Shown piece by piece: positions 1 through 5,900 of a DNA stretch of 10,817 nucleotides. How positions within the stretch are numbered: position 1 is the stretch's first letter; each line of letters starts with the position of its first letter. This DNA comes from Betaproteobacteria bacterium (lineage in GTDB: Bacteria > Pseudomonadota > Gammaproteobacteria > Burkholderiales > SG8-41), in the NCBI GenBank assembly GCA_029883965.1, contig JAOUIN010000060.1:1-10817 (forward strand). The letters run 5' to 3'. Made by a program: the position numbers and the translations under genes. The notes under the pieces were generated by a model, which saw only the letters and a program-made list of their open reading frames with translations, did no database searches and was not told the origin of the DNA.

Positions 1-454
1 CCGCGCGCAAATGTCCACTGATGACAATCTCAAAACACGATTTGTCCACGGGCTGGCGGCTGATCGGATCGCAGGACTGGTAGATGACACGAGTTCTGCG
101 ACGCAGCCGCGGTGGCAGTTCACGTGTGCCCATGTCCTGGAGCACGACCAGGCGCGTTGCCAGTTCCAGCGATTCCTGTGCGTTGGCATCCTGCCGGATG
201 TCGCGATAGAGGTCCGTGCCGGTCAGCGCAACGATCAAAGGACGATTCGGGTGACTTTCTGCGTAGCCGACAATGGAGGCATGGCTGCGCCGGGCATGTA
301 GTGCGATCATCGCGTCCGCCCCGCGGCCGCTCCAGTGCTCCTGCACGCTGACGCTGTGTCCAAGGTCCCGCAGCAAGCGTGCCCAGCGGACGGCGGTATT
401 CCGGTTGCCGTATCGCGAGTTGGCGGCAGCGGGGGTAATCAGCACGATTTTCAT
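1..454 (-). CDS. senB: SenB-type selenosugar synthase (glycosyltransferase), N-terminal part, cut by the left window edge
   Basis: Reading the minus strand from ATG at 452-454 gives 151 codons without a stop up to the window edge, so the C-terminal part is missing. The protein starts MKIVLITPAAANSRYGNRNT and continues with TAVRWARLLRDLGH, ALHARRS, RPLIVALTGTDLYRDI, RLVVLQ and TRVIYQS. I recognise this combination from the glycosyltransferase family that includes SenB; LTGTDLYRD is especially characteristic. Known role: SenB is a cytosolic glycosyltransferase that joins selenophosphate to a UDP-sugar to make a 1-seleno-sugar, the selenium donor for selenoneine. The adjacent divergent senA strongly supports the call. 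No good Shine-Dalgarno precedes the start (the upstream minus-strand bases are C-rich). The catalytic C-terminal nucleotide-sugar domain cannot be examined. A general glycosyltransferase is the alternative if the neighbour were ignored. Confidence 0.85.
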   Translation of the reverse strand, partial: MKIVLITPAAANSRYGNRNTAVRWARLLRDLGHSVSVQEHWSGRGADAMIALHARRSHASIVGYAESHPNRPLIVALTGTDLYRDIRQDANAQESLELATRLVVLQDMGTRELPPRLRRRTRVIYQSCDPISRQPVDKSCFEIVISGHLRA

Positions 455-507
455 CAAAGGGGGATCCGGCTACACTTCGGGAGGAATATAGCAAACTCGC
501 CTTTGTC
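455..507. promoter_or_regulatory. Divergent senB/senA intergenic region, probable promoters for both genes
   Basis: These 53 bp separate two divergent starts and should hold both promoters unless one lies inside a coding region. The only A/T-rich core is AATATA at 485-490, which reads TATATT on the minus strand and could be a -10 box for senB. I could not pair it with a -35 at 16-18 bp: the best minus-strand -35-like hexamer, TTGGCA (513-518, inside senA), is 22 bp away. A GGGAGGAA sequence at 479-486 resembles a strong ribosome binding site but lies 21 nt from the senA ATG. No clear operator or inverted repeat is seen. Confidence 0.35.
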
Positions 508-1797
508 ATGACTGCCAAACACCCGCCTATTTACGAGGATCCGCTTGCCGTGCTCGACGCTGCGCGCGTGCGCACGCTGATGCTGGTCAGCGGATTGCAC
601 GACCGGCAATGGCTGGGGCCCAGGCTGGATATAGTCAATCCGCCGCTGTGGGAATTGGGACACCTGGGCTGGTTCGAGGAGTTCTGGTGTCTGCGGCAGG
701 GCAGGCGCGAGTGCGGCAGTTCGCTCGGCAATGCCGACGCCTTGTATGACTCGGCACGCATCCCCCACGACGTACGTTGGGATCTGCCGTTGCCGGATGC
801 TGCGGCAACCTTGAACTACGTTGCGGCCGTCCGCGCTGCTGTGAACAAGCGCTGCGTAATCCACAGGAATGATGCCGACTTGATGTATTTCGTACAACTC
901 AGCGCCATGCACGAAGAGATGCATTGTGAGGCGTTTACCTACACTCGCCAGACGCTGGGCTACCCGCGACCGCCGGGCTCTGTGACAGAACCGGCACCGG
1001 GCGCAGCATGTGCCGGGGACGCCGATATTGGCGGCGGCCGTTTTCAACTTGGTGCGGCAGATAACGGTACATTCGTGTTCGACAATGAAAAATGGGCGCA
1101 CCCTGTAGAAGTGCAGCCATTCCGGATGGCACGCACCCCGGTCACCAACGCGCAGTTCGCCGGGTTTGTCGATGCCGACGGTTACCGGGAGAGTCAGTGG
1201 TGGAGTCGCGCCGGATGGGCGTGGCGTGAGCAGGCCGATGCGATAGCGCCGCTGTACTGGCAACGTGTGGGCGACACGTGGATGCGGCGGCATTTCGACC
1301 GCACTGAAGCATTGGCGCCGGACGAACCGGTGATACATGTGAACTGGCACGAGGCCCAGGCCTGGTGCCGCTGGGCCGGCCGCCGGTTGCCGACAGAGGC
1401 TGAATGGGAATTTGCCGCAGCGACTGTGCCCGGAGAACCTGGGAGTAAGCGTCGTTATCCGTGGGGCGATGCGGATCCCGACACAAACACCGCCAATCTT
1501 TATGGTGGCGCCGGTCAATGCGTGGCGGTCAGCGCCTGCCCCGAAGGCGACAGCGCGTGGGGGGTACGCCAGATGATCGGTAATGTGTGGGAATGGACAG
1601 CCGACGAGTTTCAGCCTTACCCCGGTTTTATCCGTGATCCCTATGCTGAATATTCAGAACCCTGGTTTGGCACTCACAAAGTGCTGCGCGGCGGCTGCCA
1701 TGCCACGCGCCCCATGCTGATCCGCAATACCTGGCGTAATTTCTACACCCCGGATCGTCGTGATATCTATGCCGGGTTTCGCACCTGCGCGCCATGA
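508..1797 (+). CDS. senA: Selenoneine synthase SenA (EgtB-like non-heme iron enzyme)
   Basis: A 429-residue protein with the EgtB layout: an N-terminal DinB-like helical domain (about residues 12-150) and a C-terminal formylglycine-generating-enzyme/sulfatase-modifying fold (about 172-428). The three iron-binding histidines expected for EgtB enzymes are present: His52 in WELGHLGWF, and His135 and His139 in HEEMHCE. The C-terminal domain shows GGGRFQLGA (from 175), GNVWEWTADEF (from 358), VLRGG (392-396) and RNFYTPDRRDIYAGFRTC. Known role: SenA couples hercynine with a selenosugar using O2, leading to selenoneine. I prefer SenA over sulfur-using EgtB because of the divergent senB neighbour and the C-terminal HATRPMLIRNTWRNFY segment; an ergothioneine-type sulfoxide synthase is the alternative. 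ATG 508 is the only reasonable start and gives the right N-terminus, but it lacks a well-spaced Shine-Dalgarno. The stop overlaps the next gene by ATGA. No hercynine-forming EgtD is visible. Confidence 0.88.
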   Translation: MTAKHPPIYEDPLAVLDAARVRTLMLVSGLHDRQWLGPRLDIVNPPLWELGHLGWFEEFWCLRQGRRECGSSLGNADALYDSARIPHDVRWDLPLPDAAATLNYVAAVRAAVNKRCVIHRNDADLMYFVQLSAMHEEMHCEAFTYTRQTLGYPRPPGSVTEPAPGAACAGDADIGGGRFQLGAADNGTFVFDNEKWAHPVEVQPFRMARTPVTNAQFAGFVDADGYRESQWWSRAGWAWREQADAIAPLYWQRVGDTWMRRHFDRTEALAPDEPVIHVNWHEAQAWCRWAGRRLPTEAEWEFAAATVPGEPGSKRRYPWGDADPDTNTANLYGGAGQCVAVSACPEGDSAWGVRQMIGNVWEWTADEFQPYPGFIRDPYAEYSEPWFGTHKVLRGGCHATRPMLIRNTWRNFYTPDRRDIYAGFRTCAP

Positions 1798-2576
1798 AAA
1801 CCATCACCTCGATCGAGAATCCCCGCTTCCGCAGCCTGTTGCGGCTGGCGCAATCCGCGCGCGAACGCCGGACTGCGGGAAAGTCGCTGCTTGACGGCAC
1901 TCATTTGGTGGCGACCTATGCTGAACACATGGGATCTCCCGCTGAGATTGCGCTGAGCCCGGAAGGCGCCGAAAACCCGGAGATCAGCAGATTGCTGGAG
2001 AAATGCGGGGCAGCCCGGGTAATGGTTTACTCGGACGCGCTGTTCCGCCAGTTGTCATCCGTGGCGACACCCACCGGAATCATCGCAGTTGTGCCCACGC
2101 CGAAAGCCGATACGCCGTCAACGCTGGACGGCCCCGGAGTCTGGCTCGAAGACATTCAGGATCCCGGCAACGTCGGTTCGATTCTGCGGTCTGCTGCTGC
2201 GGCAGGGGTCAGTACCGTCTGCCTGTCAAAACATTCGGTGCATGCCTGGTCGCCGCGGGTTCTGCGTGCGGGCATGGGCGCGCACTTTGTGCTGCGCATC
2301 GTCGAAGGCGTAGACCTGCGTAGCCTTGCAAAAGTCTATGCGGGGCGGATCATTGCCACCTGCGTGAGCGCTGGCAAGACGATATACGACACGGATCTGG
2401 GAGGCGATGTGGCACTGCTTTTCGGCAATGAGGGTGCCGGACTTTCGCAGGAACTGCTGGCACTGGCACATGAAACCGTGTGCATACCGATGCCGGGCCG
2501 CACTGAATCGCTGAATGTGGGCGCCGCGGCTGCGGCGTGCCTGTTTGAACGGGTCCGGCAGCTGCGAAGTCAGTAA
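1794..2576 (+). CDS. SpoU/TrmH-family RNA 2'-O-ribose methyltransferase
   Basis: A 260-residue SAM-dependent methyltransferase of the SPOUT (trefoil-knot) superfamily. The N-terminal part (about 1-100), starting MKTITSIENPRFRSLLRLAQ, is the substrate-binding domain common in RlmB/TrmH relatives. The catalytic domain carries the three family motifs: motif 1 DPGNVGSILRSAAAAG with Asn126 and Arg132; motif 2 LLFGNEGAGLS with Glu213; motif 3 IPMPGRTESLNVGAAAA with Ser239-Leu240-Asn241. These residues form the knot and the SAM site and make the enzyme look intact. The target nucleotide cannot be read from the sequence; 23S rRNA or tRNA are both possible, so no symbol is given. The start ATG overlaps the senA stop (ATGA), suggesting translational coupling and co-transcription. 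Its 3' end overlaps convergent ppsR by 7 bp. A link to selenium metabolism is not implied by the protein itself. Confidence 0.9.
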   Translation: MKTITSIENPRFRSLLRLAQSARERRTAGKSLLDGTHLVATYAEHMGSPAEIALSPEGAENPEISRLLEKCGAARVMVYSDALFRQLSSVATPTGIIAVVPTPKADTPSTLDGPGVWLEDIQDPGNVGSILRSAAAAGVSTVCLSKHSVHAWSPRVLRAGMGAHFVLRIVEGVDLRSLAKVYAGRIIATCVSAGKTIYDTDLGGDVALLFGNEGAGLSQELLALAHETVCIPMPGRTESLNVGAAAAACLFERVRQLRSQ

Positions 2577-3394
2577 ATTCGCCGCTCGAGCTTCGCTTCC
2601 TGCAGAATCGTGGTCGCGAGCTCCTCAACCGACTTGCTGGTGGCGTCGAGGTAGGGGATGCCTTCCTGCCGCATCAGCGCCTCGGCTTCGCGGACTTCGA
2701 ACTCGCAATTGGTCAGGGTTGCGTATTTGCTGCCGGGGCGGCGCTCGTTGCGTATTTGCTGCAGACGCTTGGGCCGGATGGTCAAGCCGTACAGGCGACC
2801 ACGCAGTGATTTGATCTGCGCCGGCAGTTGCATGGTGCTGAAATCCTCCGGAATCAGCGGGTAATTCGCGGCGCGTATGCCGAACTGCATCGCGAGATAC
2901 AGGCATGTCGGTGTTTTTCCACAACGCGACACGCCGATCAGAATAATGTCGGCTTCGGTCAATTCTCGCTTGGATACGCCATCATCATGCGACAAGGCGT
3001 AGTTCACCGCTTCGATCCGGTGATGGTAATTTACAAAATCATCGGTGCTGTGCGAGCGTCCGATCGCATGTGAGGCCTTGACGCCGAGCTCTTTTTCCAG
3101 TGGCGCTATAAATATCTCAAAAGAATCAAGGAATAAGGCGCTGGCAGTGGCGACTATGCCGGCGATTTCCGTGTTGACCAGAGTACTGATGACGATAGGC
3201 CTGACGCCATCCGCACTGCCCGCAGTATTGACCCGCTTGACGAACGCATGGGCCTTCTCAGCAGAGTCGATGAACGGAACCGTGATCTCCTTTAGCCGCA
3301 CGCCATCGAATTGCGTCAACAGGCTGTGTCCCAGCATCTCGGCGGTTATTCCGGTGCGGTCGGACACAAAAAAGGCGCTGCGGGATGAATTCAT
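2570..3394 (-). CDS. ppsR: PEP synthase regulatory protein (bifunctional serine/threonine kinase and phosphorylase, DUF299)
   Basis: A 274-residue protein close to the E. coli PpsR length (277). It starts MNSSRSAFFVSDRTGITAEM, typical of the family. The P-loop GVSRCGKT occupies residues 154-161 and is followed by PTCLYLAMQFGIRAANYP. The segment AIGRSHSTDDFVNYHHRIEA (110-129) is also highly conserved. Known role: PpsR inactivates PEP synthase by ADP-dependent phosphorylation of a threonine next to the catalytic histidine, and reactivates it by phosphate-dependent removal of that phosphate, releasing pyrophosphate. It acts in the cytosol. The gene is divergent from its target ppsA across 69 bp, and that PpsA retains the target threonine. 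The start codon is ATG at 3392-3394, with only a weak ribosome binding site. The 3' end overlaps the convergent RNA methyltransferase gene by 7 bp. No truncation or missing motif is seen. Confidence 0.95.
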   Translation of the reverse strand: MNSSRSAFFVSDRTGITAEMLGHSLLTQFDGVRLKEITVPFIDSAEKAHAFVKRVNTAGSADGVRPIVISTLVNTEIAGIVATASALFLDSFEIFIAPLEKELGVKASHAIGRSHSTDDFVNYHHRIEAVNYALSHDDGVSKRELTEADIILIGVSRCGKTPTCLYLAMQFGIRAANYPLIPEDFSTMQLPAQIKSLRGRLYGLTIRPKRLQQIRNERRPGSKYATLTNCEFEVREAEALMRQEGIPYLDATSKSVEELATTILQEAKLERRIY

Positions 3395-3463
3395 GCTCGG
3401 AACCGGTGTGGGGATTCGGTAAAATATCGCCTTTTGACGCTACTTACAATCAAGGAATTCAGC
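3395..3463. promoter_or_regulatory. Divergent ppsR/ppsA intergenic region with candidate -10 for ppsA
   Basis: The 69-bp spacer must carry at least part of both promoters. On the plus strand TAAAAT at 3420-3425 fits a sigma70 -10 (5 of 6 to TATAAT). The hexamer 17 bp upstream, TCGGAA at 3397-3402, matches the -35 consensus at only 3 of 6 positions, so an activator or another -35 may be used. On the minus strand TTGATT (3446-3451) is a possible -35 for ppsR, but the best -10 is poorly spaced. No obvious operator palindrome is seen. Confidence 0.35.
3452..3456 (+). promoter_or_regulatory. Ribosome binding site that fixes the ppsA start
   Basis: AAGGA lies 7 nt before ATG 3464, an ideal spacing. 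The frame is also open from an upstream TTG at 3434, which would add ten residues, but that codon has no comparable site upstream. The ATG start also aligns catalytic residues with E. coli PpsA numbering. Confidence 0.7.
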
Positions 3464-5848
3464 ATGAGCGGCAGGGAACTGGTGATCGATCTGGGCGCGC
3501 TGCGCATGAACGATGTGGGGCGCGTGGGCGGGAAGAATGCGTCACTGGGCGAAATGATCAGCCAGCTTGCCGGTGCGGGCGTACGAGTGCCGGGCGGTTT
3601 TGCGACGACCGCGGACGCCTACCGGCTGTTCCTGGCGCAGGGTGGACTCGCGGACAAAATATCGCGCCGGATCGCCGGACTGAACTGCGATGATGTCAGT
3701 GCGCTGACCGCAACAGGCCGGGAAATCCGCGGCTGGATCGTCGAGCAGCCGTTCAGCCCCGAATTCCGCAAGGCCATAGAAACCGCTTACTCAGTGCTGG
3801 TGAAATCATCCGGGGCCGATGTGACTTTCGCCGTGCGCTCATCGGCAACCGCGGAGGATCTGCCGGATGCTTCATTTGCCGGGCAGCAGGAGACCTTTCT
3901 CAATGTGCATGGCCTGGAGAATCTGCTGGTGGCAATCCGGCAGGTCTTTGCGTCCTTGTACAACGACAGGGCCATTTCCTATCGCGTGCACCAGGGATTC
4001 ACCCATGATGAGGTCGCGCTGTCGGCCGCGGTGCAGCGCATGGTGCGCAGTGACCGGGGAGCGAGCGGCGTCATGTTCACACTGGACACCGAGTCCGGGT
4101 TCGACCAGGTCGTGTTCATCACGTCTGCATACGGCCTGGGGGAAACGGTGGTGCAGGGGCAGGTCAATCCCGACGAATTTTACGTGTACAAGCGCGGGTT
4201 GCAGGAAAACAAGAGCGCCATTCTGCGCCGCGGCCTGGGCTCCAAGGCGTTGCGCATGATCTTTACGGATGACCGGCAGGCCGGGAAATCGGTGCGGACC
4301 ATTGAAGTGCCCGAGGCCGAGCGTCGCCGGTTCTCGATTACCGATGCCGAGGTCAATGAGCTCGCCCGATACGCCATGATCATCGAATCCCATTACCAGC
4401 GTCCCATGGATATCGAGTGGGGCAAGGACGGCGACGACGGCAAGCTTTACATCCTGCAGGCACGTCCGGAAACGGTAAAGGCCAGCGAGAAAGTCGACAC
4501 CTTGCGCCGTTATCGCCTGAAAGAACGCTCCGAGGTGCTTACCACCGGTCGCGCCATCGGCCAGCGCATCGGCAGCGGTCCGATCAGGCTGATCAAGAGC
4601 GCAGCCGAGATGGACAGTGTCAAACCGGGCGATGTGCTGGTCACGGACATGACCGATCCTGACTGGGAGCCCGTCATGAAGCGTGCCGCCGCAATTGTCA
4701 CCAATCGCGGCGGACGCACCTGCCATGCAGCGATCATTGCCCGCGAATTGGGAATTCCTGCCGTTGTGGGCTGCGGTGATGCCACCCAGGTGCTCAAGGA
4801 TGGCAAGCCGGTCACCGTCTCCTGTGCCGAAGGCGACACCGGATTCGTTTACCGCGGCAAACTGGAAACCGAGGTCATCGATTTGCGGCTGTCGAGCATG
4901 CCGAAGTCGCCGGTAAAGATCACCATGAATGTCGGCAATCCTGAATTGGCTTTCGAGTTTCAGCGGCTGCCGAATGAAGGCGTCGGGCTGGCACGCCTGG
5001 AATTCATCATTGCCCGGATGATCGGCGTGCACCCCAAAGCCGTGCTCGACTATCCTGATCTGAGCGCGGATCTCAAGCTGGCGGTCGAGGAGCACAGCGC
5101 GGGCTATCCCGATCCGGTCAGTTTTTACGTTGAAAAGCTGACCGAAGGCGTGGCGACCCTGGGTGCTGCATTCTGGCCCAAGCCGGTCATCGTGCGGCTG
5201 TCGGATTTCAAGTCCAATGAATACTCCAGCCTGACCGGAGGCGCGCGCTACGAGCCGCACGAGGAAAACCCCATGCTCGGATTCCGTGGCGCTTCGCGCT
5301 ACATCGCGCCCTCATTCCGGGATTGCTTCGAGCTCGAATGCCGGGCGATGCGGAAAGTCCGCGACGAGATGGGTCTGACCAATGTCGAGATCATGGTACC
5401 GTTCATCCGCACAGTGGACGAAGCGAAAAAAGTTCTTAAACTGCTGGCTGAGAACGGACTGGAGCGCGGCAAAAACGGCCTGCGCATCATCATGATGTGT
5501 GAAATCCCCTCCAATGCGATCCTGGCCGACCAGTTTCTCGAACACTTCGACGGGTTTTCGATCGGGTCCAATGACATGACGCAGATGACGCTGGCACTGG
5601 ATCGCGATTCTGGCCTGGTTGCCGATGCCTTCGATGAGCGTGATCCGGCGGTCAAACACATGTTGCATCTGGCCATCGCAGCCTGCCGCAAGGCCAAGAA
5701 ATATGTCGGCATTTGCGGACAGGGTCCTTCGGACCATCCGGATCTGGCGGAATGGCTGGTCAAAGAGGGCATTGAGAGCCTGTCGCTCAACCCTGATACC
5801 GTCGTCGAAACCTGGTTGTATCTGGCACGCGGCGGCAAGCCGGCGTGA
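3464..5848 (+). CDS. ppsA: Phosphoenolpyruvate synthase (pyruvate, water dikinase)
   Basis: A 794-residue enzyme from ATG 3464 (E. coli PpsA has 792). It converts pyruvate, ATP and water to PEP, AMP and phosphate for gluconeogenesis. The N-terminal ATP-binding domain (about 15-345) contains GGKNASLGEM, FAVRSSATAEDLPDASFAGQ and QARPETVK. The mobile phosphohistidine domain has GGRTCHAAIIAREL, in which His421 is the phosphorylated catalytic residue and Thr419 the residue regulated by PpsR. The C-terminal PEP/pyruvate TIM-barrel (about 470-790) has GSNDMTQMTLALDRDSG and GICGQGPSD with Cys751, the catalytic acid. His421, Thr419 and Cys751 fall at the E. coli positions. Divergent ppsR encodes its regulator. 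The context distinguishes it from pyruvate phosphate dikinase, as does the length and the GGRTCH rather than GGxTSH motif. No defect is visible. Confidence 0.97.
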   Translation: MSGRELVIDLGALRMNDVGRVGGKNASLGEMISQLAGAGVRVPGGFATTADAYRLFLAQGGLADKISRRIAGLNCDDVSALTATGREIRGWIVEQPFSPEFRKAIETAYSVLVKSSGADVTFAVRSSATAEDLPDASFAGQQETFLNVHGLENLLVAIRQVFASLYNDRAISYRVHQGFTHDEVALSAAVQRMVRSDRGASGVMFTLDTESGFDQVVFITSAYGLGETVVQGQVNPDEFYVYKRGLQENKSAILRRGLGSKALRMIFTDDRQAGKSVRTIEVPEAERRRFSITDAEVNELARYAMIIESHYQRPMDIEWGKDGDDGKLYILQARPETVKASEKVDTLRRYRLKERSEVLTTGRAIGQRIGSGPIRLIKSAAEMDSVKPGDVLVTDMTDPDWEPVMKRAAAIVTNRGGRTCHAAIIARELGIPAVVGCGDATQVLKDGKPVTVSCAEGDTGFVYRGKLETEVIDLRLSSMPKSPVKITMNVGNPELAFEFQRLPNEGVGLARLEFIIARMIGVHPKAVLDYPDLSADLKLAVEEHSAGYPDPVSFYVEKLTEGVATLGAAFWPKPVIVRLSDFKSNEYSSLTGGARYEPHEENPMLGFRGASRYIAPSFRDCFELECRAMRKVRDEMGLTNVEIMVPFIRTVDEAKKVLKLLAENGLERGKNGLRIIMMCEIPSNAILADQFLEHFDGFSIGSNDMTQMTLALDRDSGLVADAFDERDPAVKHMLHLAIAACRKAKKYVGICGQGPSDHPDLAEWLVKEGIESLSLNPDTVVETWLYLARGGKPA

Positions 5849-5877
5849 TTGGCCGCGGGCAGGAATTGGGATAAAAT
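5849..5877 (+). promoter_or_regulatory. Candidate sigma70 promoter of the pyrG-kdsA-eno-ftsB operon
   Basis: TTGGCC at 5849-5854 (4 of 6 to TTGACA) and TAAAAT at 5872-5877 (5 of 6 to TATAAT) are separated by exactly 17 bp. The -35 starts immediately after the ppsA stop codon. Transcription would begin near 5884, leaving a leader of only about 17 nt before the pyrG ATG at 5901. There is no terminator between ppsA and this promoter, so read-through from ppsA is also possible. Confidence 0.45.
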
Positions 5878-5900
5878 AAGAAAACGTTGGCTAATATGAG

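Noticed and set aside
454..1518. Long minus-strand open frame (354 codons) opposite senA
   Set aside because: It lies wholly antisense to a well-supported gene, has no recognisable motif, and such frames are common in GC-rich DNA.
3434..3463. Upstream TTG start for ppsA adding ten residues
   Set aside because: ATG 3464 has a well-placed AAGGA and aligns with E. coli residue numbers; the extension is not conserved in type.
3872..5260. Minus-strand open frame of 462 codons opposite ppsA
   Set aside because: Shadow of ppsA; its protein is compositionally odd and matches no family I recognise.
5828..5857. Possible terminator after ppsA: CGCGGC (5828-5833) pairing with GCCGCG (5852-5857)
   Set aside because: The stem is only 6 bp with an 18-nt loop, overlaps the ppsA coding end, and has no following U-tract.
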